Below, piece after piece: positions 8,031 to 15,966 of a stretch of DNA of 44,151 bases. Source of the stretch: an uncultured Clostridia bacterium (GTDB lineage: Bacteria; Bacillota; Clostridia; Christensenellales; CAG-917); NCBI GenBank assembly GCA_947629635.1, contig CANREO010000002.1, forward strand, positions 1-44,151, in the 5' to 3' direction. Every line of letters starts with the position of its first letter. Within the stretch, counting starts at the first letter, position 1. A program made the translations under genes and the position numbers. Under the pieces are notes generated by a model, which worked only from the letters and a program-made list of their open reading frames with translations, did not search any database and had not been told where the DNA came from.

Positions 8031-9281
8031 TTAGTCGGGCAATTTGACATCATCGGGTTTTATCTTGCCCAATTTTCTCAACAACAAATCGACGGCAAAA
8101 CTTATCGCCGCCGGCAATACGAAGAGACACAGTATCACTCCAAGCGCGATCCGCCATGCGGCTATGCCCGAATCCAAGGACGCCGAGACTGCGCCGAATA
8201 CGCCGACAAGGCCGCTGGTGCCCATGCCTCCGCCCGTAGCGTCGCAACGAAGCCCTATGAGCACCGCCACAAGGCCGCTCACGGCGCTGGCGACGATTTC
8301 GGGCACCATGATGATGGGCTTTTTCATAATATTAGGGATCTGCAACATAGACGTGCCTATGCCCTGTGATATGAGTCCGCTGATACCGTTTTCGCGCACG
8401 GTGGCTACCGCAAATCCTATCATATGCGCCGCGCAACCAGCGACCGCCGCCCCTCCGGCAATATAAAACGCTTCGGGATTGGCAAGCGCAATGTCGGACG
8501 TCGCAATGGCTATCCATATCGCCGCCGAAGACGTAGGCATGGTAAGCAAAATTCCCATGACTATTGCCACGACTATGCCTGTGAGCGCTTTTACGGCGGT
8601 CCCGGCCTGCACAAGCAACACTATGGCGCGAGCAAACAGATCAATAAGTTTGATGAAAGGCCATGCTATAAATATTCCAACGAAGCACAATACTATCATG
8701 CCAAGAGGCACGAGAACGATGTCCAACTTAGTTTTTCCTGCATATAAACTCGCAATTTCTATGGTCAGGAGCGAAACCACATACGCGCCTATCGGGTTGC
8801 CCGGCGCGCCGAATGAAAGCGTAAAAGCGCCCTTCCCGACGATTGCCGTGACCATGTTCCCCGAAAATGCGCCTATTATTCCGGCGACCGCAGCCGAAAA
8901 CATGACGAGAGGCTTTGCGCCGAGTTTATGCGCTATTCCCACGCCTATTCCGGCTCCCATCAGCATTTTTGCGAAGTTTGCAAAGTACCCCAACGTCAAA
9001 GCAAACCCGTTTTGTCCGCACCAACTTGCGATTTGTCCTATGATCGTACCTGCGATGAGCGTACAGAACAGACCCTGCGCCATCCCCGTAAACGCGTCTA
9101 TGAAATAGCGCTTTGCAAAATGTTTCAACACGGCGACCGCCTTTTTAAAAGAAGATGACGACTCGCCGACATGCCGAGCGTCATCGGCGTCGTTGAGCGC
9201 GACCTCCGACAAACCTTTCTTGGGCTCTTCTCCGAATATCTCCACAGGCAAATTTTCGTTTTCGAAATTCTTTTCGTCCAT
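8031..9281 (-). CDS. PfoR-like PTS EIIC-type membrane protein
   Basis: A 416-residue polytopic membrane protein of the EIIC_2/PfoR type. Conserved blocks are visible: LLTMPTSSAAIW, GTSMLQIPNIMKKP and ATGGGMGTSGLVG, plus many glycine-rich helices. The N-terminal 55 residues are hydrophilic and acidic. The family resembles the membrane component of sugar phosphotransferase systems, and C. perfringens PfoR is linked to toxin-gene control, but no phosphotransfer domains are here and the substrate is unknown. The ATG at 9281 is chosen for its AGGAGA ribosome site; the longer frame would run back into the upstream gene. It follows the M28-type gene by 8 bp, forming a two-gene operon. Confidence 0.85.
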   Translation of the reverse strand: MDEKNFENENLPVEIFGEEPKKGLSEVALNDADDARHVGESSSSFKKAVAVLKHFAKRYFIDAFTGMAQGLFCTLIAGTIIGQIASWCGQNGFALTLGYFANFAKMLMGAGIGVGIAHKLGAKPLVMFSAAVAGIIGAFSGNMVTAIVGKGAFTLSFGAPGNPIGAYVVSLLTIEIASLYAGKTKLDIVLVPLGMIVLCFVGIFIAWPFIKLIDLFARAIVLLVQAGTAVKALTGIVVAIVMGILLTMPTSSAAIWIAIATSDIALANPEAFYIAGGAAVAGCAAHMIGFAVATVRENGISGLISQGIGTSMLQIPNIMKKPIIMVPEIVASAVSGLVAVLIGLRCDATGGGMGTSGLVGVFGAVSASLDSGIAAWRIALGVILCLFVLPAAISFAVDLLLRKLGKIKPDDVKLPD

Positions 9282-9289
9282 TTTATCTC

Positions 9290-10591
9290 CTATTTGCCAA
9301 CTGCGTCCACAAAAGACGCGCCTGTCTGAGGCAATATTTCCTCTCTTCTTTCCTCTCCCGTAGCAGGAGACGAATTCAACAACTCGTATACTGCGCTTGC
9401 AGTCAGCACAAACATCTTTTCTATCTCCTTGTTTTGAGGCGTATGCTGCGCCCTGTAGTCGGTGAGTATCGTCGCCGTCCTTATTCCGTTTTTGGCAAAG
9501 CAATCTGAGGCATAGCCGTGCACCGAGGCCAATTTTCTTTCAAACGCTCCGTATGCCGACAACTCAATATTGTATTTGTGCGCTGCGCCGCGTATGGCGG
9601 AAATCACCGCGTCTGAAAAATGTATGCGTCTGAAAGCGTCCGATTCGGCTATTTTGAAACTACCGTCGCAAATGTCTCCCAGGCAAAGGATATCGGCGTC
9701 GGCATATTCCGGGTGCGCCTTCATGAAAGCCGCCGAACCGCCGTGTCCCGAATTTTCGCCGCCGAATGATACGTACACTACACGCGTGTTGTCGGGCATA
9801 AACTCGGGATTTTCCGCAAAATACGCAAAAGCCGCCATTGCGACCGATGTCGCTACGCCGTTGTTGCGCCTGCAATGCTTTTCAAAAGGCGAATAATGCA
9901 ATAAAATCGTCAAAGTCCCCATAGTCCCGAGAACTGCCGGCACTACCGCAAATGCCGTAACACGCGCATTGGTTTCCGTGCCGAGCGCCATTTTCAGCAC
10001 GCAAAAGAGGATAAAAACAAACGCCGAGACGGGCGCCGCGAGCAACGTGACGCGTCTTATGAAGCCCGCGTCGCCGAAATAACTGCCCAATGCGGCGTCG
10101 TGGTTGTCGGCAATAACTACAGTGCGCGGCGAGCCGTTGCTTTCGGGCTTTGTAAACTCACTCACTACATTGTACGAAACCTTGGAAGAAAGCAATTTGC
10201 TCAATTTCCTGTCGCCGAAAAACAGCATGAGCATGACCACAGTGCCCGAAACAAACACCAAAAGCGCAAGCAACGTCAGCAATATGCCCGCTACTCGTTT
10301 GCCCGCAAAGGATAAGAAATACAACGCATATGCGGCAAGGCACCACAGCCCCCAAAACGGAAAAATCCCTCTGCCTAGCATGGGGTATGCCTTATACGCC
10401 TCCATACGCGTATTCACCTCTGTCTCGTCCTCAAGCCTGCTACGAATGGTCCGCGCGCACGCAGTTTCCTGCATCGAGCCCGTAAGACGACCGGGAAATA
10501 CGCTTATTTCCTCTGAAAAGCCTGCTATAAACTCTGCCGCGTCATTCAAATCTTCGGCGGAAAACATATTTCTGTTTTGCGGAAGTTCCAT
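9290..10591 (-). CDS. Membrane protein with an altered M28 (aminopeptidase-type) domain
   Basis: A 433-residue protein. An M28-like fold is interrupted by two hydrophobic hairpins (about 78-125 and 180-232). Family landmarks are recognisable but changed. NHDA (163-166) stands for the first metal His. The DN of the usual metal-bridging Asp is NN at 243-244. The usual GGEEAG is GGENSG, leaving general-base Glu279 but Asn280 in place of the metal Glu. A late His is in QHTPQ. Metal binding is therefore probably impaired, and the protein may be a pseudopeptidase. A TATAAT box six bases before the ATG suggests a leaderless mRNA; a Met at codon 9 is an alternative start. Operon with the PfoR-like gene. 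Confidence 0.75.
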   Translation of the reverse strand: MELPQNRNMFSAEDLNDAAEFIAGFSEEISVFPGRLTGSMQETACARTIRSRLEDETEVNTRMEAYKAYPMLGRGIFPFWGLWCLAAYALYFLSFAGKRVAGILLTLLALLVFVSGTVVMLMLFFGDRKLSKLLSSKVSYNVVSEFTKPESNGSPRTVVIADNHDAALGSYFGDAGFIRRVTLLAAPVSAFVFILFCVLKMALGTETNARVTAFAVVPAVLGTMGTLTILLHYSPFEKHCRRNNGVATSVAMAAFAYFAENPEFMPDNTRVVYVSFGGENSGHGGSAAFMKAHPEYADADILCLGDICDGSFKIAESDAFRRIHFSDAVISAIRGAAHKYNIELSAYGAFERKLASVHGYASDCFAKNGIRTATILTDYRAQHTPQNKEIEKMFVLTASAVYELLNSSPATGEERREEILPQTGASFVDAVGK

Positions 10592-10597
10592 GTTTAC

Positions 10598-10626
10598 ATT
10601 ATAGCCTCTATCGTCCTTTTAGGCAA
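10598..10626 (-). promoter_or_regulatory. Promoter giving a leaderless M28/PfoR operon transcript
   Basis: TTGCCT (10626-10621), 17-base spacer, TATAAT (10603-10598), then GTAAAC and ATG. The predicted transcription start coincides with the start codon, and no ribosome site is present. Confidence 0.7.
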
Positions 10627-10716
10627 GAAATTTGACATTCGGCTGTAATTTGAATTTGCGGCGTATCTTGCTTTCAAATTGTCGCTTGCGCTCCACCTCG
10701 AAAATTTTCGGACAAT

Positions 10717-10748
10717 AAAAGCGGTCCGACCTGAGTCGAACCGCTTTT
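10717..10748 (-). terminator. Terminator of the 839-residue lipoprotein gene
   Basis: An AAAAGCGGT... imperfect stem with AACCGCTTTT lies 18 bases past the stop codon at 10766 and ends in a T run when read leftward. Confidence 0.75.
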
Positions 10749-10765
10749 CTTAAATCATTATTGCG

Positions 10766-13285
10766 TTATTGAAACACATTCCATCCCGTCTTGTCGGACG
10801 CGGAATTGTATTCCTGATAGTAGTCGTTGCAATTCACGCTATCCTTGAGCGCCAAGGAGAGGCTCAGTTCCGCATTGGCCTGAGTGCTGACTGTTGCTTT
10901 GACGTCTATTTCGAATCCGTCTGTGCAGTCAAGCGTTAGATTGACATTCAGGCTGTTGAACAGTGCGCGAACAAGATAATCGATATAGTCGCGAGCAGTG
11001 GGCTCCGTCTTGCTGAATGCGTCTTCTCCCTTGATCGTGATGCCCGTCGCAAGTTTTTCGGGAATACGCTTGTCGTCCAGTGCGTTAAACTTGCCTTCAA
11101 GCCAATCCACCATCTTGACGATGCTTGCCTCCTTGCTCCAATCGCTGACTTTGGGCAAAGTGTTTGCAACGCTGCTGACTACCGTAAGCACGTCTTTTAC
11201 GGCAAGGCTGAGCTCGCCGTCGCCGGTCGTTGCCATCGGGAATATGATCCTGATCATATCAACGACAGACGCGATATACTCCTTCGCGCCGGGGCCGTCC
11301 GCCGCTTCGACCGCACTGCTGCCTTCTGCCTCCGCTACCGGTGGTACTGCCGGAGGATCGGGGATGGTTTGTTTCATCAAAGAAGCCATGACGACTGCCT
11401 TTATATAGTCGAACCATTCATCGGCATAAGTTTTAGTAAACTTCTTTACTATATCCATTTCCTTTTCGAGGTTGAGATGGTTGTTGTCATTCCATTTTTT
11501 AAGATATCCCTTTACATCTTGAATAACTTGTTTGACATCTCTCCTCACGCTGTCCATATTGATATCTATGACGGCGCCCTTGAAGTTTTCGTTGAATTTA
11601 GTATGATCCGGGGTCCCTTGAGTCGAATCGAAGATAGCGCTCTCGAGCTGCGTCATCAATTCCGGATGACCTAAGGCTGTAAATAAACTGTTGACCCCTT
11701 TATATATGTCTTCTCCAAACAGGCTGAAGACCGTGGGCAACACTTTATTGGTGCCGATCTTGGCGTCCGGATTTGCCTTTACCGTAAGATGACCCTTGCT
11801 GCCGTCTTCGTACGGAGCATAGCTTATTGCAAGCAACTCGCTCTTATTTATGTTGGCAAAGACATCCAGTTTAAGCGTATCGAGGATATGATTGGTCTGG
11901 AAGTTAGCTTTGATGCCAAGCTTTATCTCCGTATTGCTCAAATCGATTGTGGGCGCCTGATTTTGGAACCTGTCGCTGAACTTATTGGGATCGATGCCGA
12001 AACCGTTGAGTTTAAGCGTGATCGCGCTGTCTATCGCCACGTCGTAGCTGTAGTCATCTTTATTGGGCAAGCTCAGATCGTTGGTCGTTGTCCTCTTAGA
12101 AATGTCGAGGCGGTTGACTTTCACATTGATATAAGGCGATTGATTGCCGAATTTCGACGCTTCCGTCAACAACTGAGCATACAGCGATACGCTTTCAAGC
12201 GCGTTGTTTTTCTCTTCGAAACTCAACTTGATATAAGGCGCGTCTTTATCTTTAGTGTTCGAGAAAAGCGAAGGCATATTTACAGCTATGCCGAGAATCG
12301 AGAAAATGCTCTTGTCGAGCTCAAGTTCATAGGTGTTAACTCCCGTTGTCTTATTGGTTTTCACGTTTGACGTAAAGAGGTCTGCAAATACGTCTCCTTT
12401 GACGATTTCACTCACTTTAAGATTGCCATTGGCGTCAAACATGTCGTCAACCGTCTTCTCTTCGGTCTCGGTACCCAAAAGAATATCCGCGATCATATTG
12501 CCCAAAGACACTTTTGCTCCGGCAATGTCGAATTCCGCGTTCTCCAATTTTTGCTTAAGATCAAATGTTGTATCCGCCTTTCCGACAAGGTCAAATATGC
12601 TCGTCACAAAAGCGTCCAGCGACCAATCGGGACCCATATTGCCTACGATAGCATCCAAAATATTGTTGACGGTAAGACCTGTGGGATCGGGATTTTTGTT
12701 GTCCGCGACAATGTTTTTGCCGAGCGCATTGAAAAGCACCGTCGGAAGATCATAGAAATGTTTTCCGTCAATGGTGAAGCTGTCTACGGGGATCCTTATT
12801 TGCTGCCCCGAGATGTCCACGTAAATGCAACGCGACTCGCCGCTTGCCGTGTCATACAACGGGTCGTCCAAGAAGACATACAGTGTGCAAATGTCCGTCG
12901 GGCTTGCAGTGAGACCGGATGTGGTGTATATCCTGACCTTTGCCGCCGTGTGTTCGGATTTGTTTGGCGTGCTTCTGTCAATGACGGCCTCCACATCAAA
13001 GCCCAAACCGGCGCATGAAACGGGTCTGTATCCGCCCGTCGTAGCGGCGCCCATATTGAGTTGTACGTCAAACGCGACCTTAAGATCTTCGTCAGATCCG
13101 ATGGCGTCCGCAGTTTTGTTGTCGATCATCGTAAACAGTTTGGCAAAGTATTCTTTGGAATTTGCGGTTATCGGTGGCGGCTCATTGTTGTTATCGTCGT
13201 CTTTTTTATGGCAAGCGACCAATGCGACTGCCATAATAACCACAAGTAACAGCACCAAAACTGTCCTGAAGTTAAATTTTTTCAT
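10766..13285 (-). CDS. Large secreted lipoprotein, unknown function
   Basis: An 839-residue protein beginning with a lipoprotein signal (basic KKFNFR, hydrophobic stretch, LVAC lipobox with Cys at about residue 25) and then an Asp/Asn-rich linker. The rest is soluble and extracytoplasmic. It has alternating beta-like segments, an Ala/Glu/Pro-rich insertion near residues 600-630 and no recognised catalytic motif. I do not recognise a family. The ATG at 13285 is chosen for its AGGAGG ribosome site; the longer frame enters the promoter. A perfect-consensus promoter suggests strong expression. Confidence 0.8.
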   Translation of the reverse strand: MKKFNFRTVLVLLLVVIMAVALVACHKKDDDNNNEPPPITANSKEYFAKLFTMIDNKTADAIGSDEDLKVAFDVQLNMGAATTGGYRPVSCAGLGFDVEAVIDRSTPNKSEHTAAKVRIYTTSGLTASPTDICTLYVFLDDPLYDTASGESRCIYVDISGQQIRIPVDSFTIDGKHFYDLPTVLFNALGKNIVADNKNPDPTGLTVNNILDAIVGNMGPDWSLDAFVTSIFDLVGKADTTFDLKQKLENAEFDIAGAKVSLGNMIADILLGTETEEKTVDDMFDANGNLKVSEIVKGDVFADLFTSNVKTNKTTGVNTYELELDKSIFSILGIAVNMPSLFSNTKDKDAPYIKLSFEEKNNALESVSLYAQLLTEASKFGNQSPYINVKVNRLDISKRTTTNDLSLPNKDDYSYDVAIDSAITLKLNGFGIDPNKFSDRFQNQAPTIDLSNTEIKLGIKANFQTNHILDTLKLDVFANINKSELLAISYAPYEDGSKGHLTVKANPDAKIGTNKVLPTVFSLFGEDIYKGVNSLFTALGHPELMTQLESAIFDSTQGTPDHTKFNENFKGAVIDINMDSVRRDVKQVIQDVKGYLKKWNDNNHLNLEKEMDIVKKFTKTYADEWFDYIKAVVMASLMKQTIPDPPAVPPVAEAEGSSAVEAADGPGAKEYIASVVDMIRIIFPMATTGDGELSLAVKDVLTVVSSVANTLPKVSDWSKEASIVKMVDWLEGKFNALDDKRIPEKLATGITIKGEDAFSKTEPTARDYIDYLVRALFNSLNVNLTLDCTDGFEIDVKATVSTQANAELSLSLALKDSVNCNDYYQEYNSASDKTGWNVFQ

Positions 13286-13310
13286 AATTCCTCCTGAAAA
13301 AATCCACGTT

Positions 13311-13372
13311 CCAAACATATTATGTATGGGTTTGGATACATTTATTATATATTCATTTGAAAATGTTGTCAA
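13311..13372 (-). promoter_or_regulatory. Consensus promoter and 5' leader hairpin of the large lipoprotein gene
   Basis: TTGACA (13372-13367), 17-base spacer and TATAAT (13349-13344) match the consensus at every base. The start falls near 13337. CCAAAC and GTTTGG (13311-13335) can pair as a hairpin at the very 5' end of the roughly 50-base leader, as in some stabilised mRNAs. Confidence 0.75.
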
Positions 13373-13454
13373 TATGCGCGCATCTTTTGAGATTTCCTTA
13401 ATAGAGCGTATCTTGTCGCATGATGAATTATTATATGTAAAACAAATTAGGTTT

Positions 13455-14177
13455 TCAACTCAACAAACCGTCCACAGGCAGCACCGCGCCTGAGATGTAC
13501 TCGCTTTCCGCGACAAACAATATCGCGTCGGCGACTTCCTTCGCGCTTCCCAAACGACCAAGCAATATTTTGTCCGAAATAAGCCGCTCTACGTCCTCAA
13601 CGGAATATTCTTTCATCATATCCGTATCTATCGCGCCCGGCGCAACGGCGTTGACCCTTACGCCCATGGGAGCGAGTTCTTTGGCAAGCGCTCTTGTAAA
13701 GCCGTTTACGGCAGACTTTGACGCGGAATATGCGACCTCCATGCTTGCGCCTGTGCTGCCCCAAACCGAAGATATGTTGACAACGGAGCCCTTTCTTGCA
13801 ATAAGTTCGGGCAAAAATTCCTTGGTGACGTTAAACACCCCTTTCGTGTTCACTTTGAATACTCTTTCCCAATCCTCGACGGAAGTGTCAAGCAAAAGTT
13901 TACTCATCGATATGCCCGCGTTGTTGACGAGCACGTCTATGTGCTTAAAACGGGCGATGGCTTGTCTTGCCGCTTCCTTTACGCTCGCGACGTCGCCGAC
14001 GTCGCATTTTATTGCCGCTACGCCGCCAAATCGCGCGTTAAGTTCTCCTTCCAGCTCGCGCGCTCTTTCCTCGCCCGTGAAATAGGTGAATATTACGTTA
14101 TATTTACCCGCCGCCGCACGGACTGTCGCCTCGCCTATTCCGCGGCTGCCGCCCGTGATGAAAATGGTTTTGCTCAT
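13455..14177 (-). CDS. SDR-family oxidoreductase (FabG-like)
   Basis: A 240-residue short-chain dehydrogenase/reductase. The Rossmann motif TGGSRGIG (about 8-15), NNAG (about 88-91), catalytic Ser in NISS, YSASK with the catalytic Tyr and Lys, and PGAIDTDM are all present. It should reduce or oxidise a carbonyl/alcohol with NAD(P)H. The closest resemblance is to 3-oxoacyl-ACP reductase (FabG), but no fatty-acid genes adjoin it, so the substrate stays open. An AGAGGA ribosome site lies six bases before the ATG. The gene is separated from its upstream neighbour by a terminator. Confidence 0.9.
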   Translation of the reverse strand: MSKTIFITGGSRGIGEATVRAAAGKYNVIFTYFTGEERARELEGELNARFGGVAAIKCDVGDVASVKEAARQAIARFKHIDVLVNNAGISMSKLLLDTSVEDWERVFKVNTKGVFNVTKEFLPELIARKGSVVNISSVWGSTGASMEVAYSASKSAVNGFTRALAKELAPMGVRVNAVAPGAIDTDMMKEYSVEDVERLISDKILLGRLGSAKEVADAILFVAESEYISGAVLPVDGLLS

Positions 14178-14218
14178 CCGCCGTCCTCTTTTATTGCGCT
14201 AATCCTATCAAATTTTAT

Positions 14219-14245
14219 AAAAAAGGACGGAAAACTCCGTCCCTT
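14219..14245 (-). terminator. Terminator of the DUF5050-like lipoprotein gene
   Basis: Read leftward, GGACGGA-GTTT-TCCGTCC followed by TTTTTATAAAA, 14 bases past the stop codon. Confidence 0.85.
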
Positions 14246-14258
14246 TAAATAAATTTGT

Positions 14259-15662
14259 TTATTTATCCTCTTCTTCCTCGGGACGACCGACTCCGATATA
14301 TGCACTTTCGATCTTTTCGCCGTCTGCATCCGTCTTTTCAAACGTAAGGAAGTTGATTGTATGCATCCAATTGTCGTCGCTCGTTGCAAAGAAGTACAGC
14401 CTGTCGCCGATAAATTCCAGCTTCAATTCGTCTATCTTCATGCTCTCTGCGATGACGATATCCGCGTTGCCTTCGCCCTTATACGAGATTTTGTCAAGTT
14501 CTGACGCCGACGAACTTGCCGAATAATATATGATGCCGTTTTTTTGGTCCACATAGTGGATCGTTGTGGACGAACCCGTCACTTCTACGGGTATCGGAGT
14601 CTCCGAGTTGCCGTCATACCAACTGCTGCCACTGAAAGCGCCCTCTTCATAACCCAACGGATAGAGGGACGTGAGGGCCGTCGTCTTAAGCATCTTCTCG
14701 GTGTTTTTTATGTCCGATGCCTTCGCGCAGAATGTTCCCGCGTCTTGTGTGGACGACGAGGAAGATCCGTACATATACGTCTTCGAATAATACAAAGTCA
14801 CGTCGTCTTGCTCGGGATAGATGTCCACAAGCGAATATTTGTAGACATGCAGGCTGTCCGCATTTGGATCGGTATCGTTTGCGACAAAGGTGTTTTCCGT
14901 CGCCAACACCTTGTCCGTCTTGCCGTCAAACGTGATGGAATGGATCTCGTTGTAGTTTTTATAACTGTCTGTAGTGCCGTCCAACGTCTTGACATAAAAC
15001 GCTTTGTCCACGGCATAGTCCCATACGACAGTGCTTACGTGCTCCGCGAGCACGCCCGCGACCGCACCCTTTCCGTTGTCCACGCTTTTGGATTTGGGCA
15101 TACCCGAAAAATCAATGTAGTTTATAACACTCTGGTCGGAATCAAAGTACAATATTCTGTTTTCGGTGAAGAAATACGGCATCGTACGCGAATTTATTTG
15201 TGCGATACGTTGCGTCGCGCTGCCGTCAATCTTAGTGCGCATAAAGTCCATCTTGGTGGTGGAAGCGGTGCCGTTTTTGTCCTTATCGCTGTTGTATGTG
15301 GCATAATAGATCCAATCTTTGAAGATCGCGAAGCCGCCGTCCGCGCTGTTGTGCACAAGCTTTGGCACGACAACTTTTGCGGTATCGTTCTTTACGGCTC
15401 CATCCGCATCCAATTCCGCTCTGACAATAGCATTCTTTTGAGGTGTGCCAAACGTATTGTCGCCGTCATAACCGGCATATCCGTTGATGAAGTACAGATA
15501 ATTGCCCTGCTTCACGACATAGCCGCCGTTTGACTCCGCCGTCGCGTCGGGATCGCCGCCGCCGATGCCTTTCCACTTGTAGGGGTTGCAAGCGACAAAA
15601 CATACGGCGCATATCGCTATAAGCAGGATCGTTGCCGCTGCAACAATGAGTTTCTTTTTCAT
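14259..15662 (-). CDS. Lipoprotein with DUF5050-like beta-propeller repeats
   Basis: A 467-residue exported lipoprotein. The signal peptide ends in a CFVAC lipobox (Cys about residue 25). Repeats of the type 'YLYFINGY', 'DWIYYATYN', 'RILYFDS', 'NGIIYYSASS' and 'DRLYFFATSD' follow the pattern of the DUF5050/propeller family, read as a cell-surface beta-propeller. No catalytic residues are recognised; a binding or scaffold role is likely. An AAAGGAGA ribosome site precedes the ATG, and a TTGACA-17-TATAAA promoter lies upstream. It is monocistronic. Confidence 0.8.
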   Translation of the reverse strand: MKKKLIVAAATILLIAICAVCFVACNPYKWKGIGGGDPDATAESNGGYVVKQGNYLYFINGYAGYDGDNTFGTPQKNAIVRAELDADGAVKNDTAKVVVPKLVHNSADGGFAIFKDWIYYATYNSDKDKNGTASTTKMDFMRTKIDGSATQRIAQINSRTMPYFFTENRILYFDSDQSVINYIDFSGMPKSKSVDNGKGAVAGVLAEHVSTVVWDYAVDKAFYVKTLDGTTDSYKNYNEIHSITFDGKTDKVLATENTFVANDTDPNADSLHVYKYSLVDIYPEQDDVTLYYSKTYMYGSSSSSTQDAGTFCAKASDIKNTEKMLKTTALTSLYPLGYEEGAFSGSSWYDGNSETPIPVEVTGSSTTIHYVDQKNGIIYYSASSSASELDKISYKGEGNADIVIAESMKIDELKLEFIGDRLYFFATSDDNWMHTINFLTFEKTDADGEKIESAYIGVGRPEEEEDK

Positions 15663-15729
15663 ATATCTCCTTTATGACTCAGGTTCTAACGCTTGCCTTG
15701 CGGCAAGACTTTGCTATACCTTTGCTATA

Positions 15730-15758
15730 TTTATAACCTTTATTTACAAATTTGTCAA
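15730..15758 (-). promoter_or_regulatory. Promoter of the DUF5050-like lipoprotein gene
   Basis: TTGACA (15758-15753), 17-base spacer and TATAAA (15735-15730). The leader is about 60 bases and includes a small CTTGCC/GGCAAG hairpin. Confidence 0.7.
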
Positions 15759-15781
15759 ATGCACATAACCGCAGACGCCTT

Positions 15782-15859
15782 TTATGCGCTTTCCTTAGGT
15801 AAATCGAGTTTTATGTGCACTTCTTTCAATTGCTTTTCCGTTACTTTTGACGGGACACG
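15782..15859 (-). pseudogene. Fossil 3' end of a second aspS copy
   Basis: Read leftward, the stretch encodes RVPSKVTEKQLKEVHIKLDL, then PKESA and a stop. It matches the C-terminus of the intact aspS ending at 15967. Over the aligned bases (about 15797-15853 against 15977-16032) the two differ at about six or seven positions, apparently all transitions at third codon positions. The rest of the gene is absent: homology stops at the CCG-TCA codons. The intervening 15860-15966 stretch is not recognisably aspS and holds no gene I can support. This is a remnant, not a functional gene. Confidence 0.75.
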
Positions 15860-15966
15860 TCAAAAGTCCCTCGGCGATTGGTCCATAAGCAAGTCTCACG
15901 CAGCACACTGTATTCGCCTTATTATGCTTTAAGAAAAGCTCTCTCGCCTTGCTTGTGTACGCATGC

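Noticed and set aside
15692..15707. CTTGCC/GGCAAG hairpin as a terminator
   Set aside because: No T run follows in either direction; it lies inside the leader of the lipoprotein gene.
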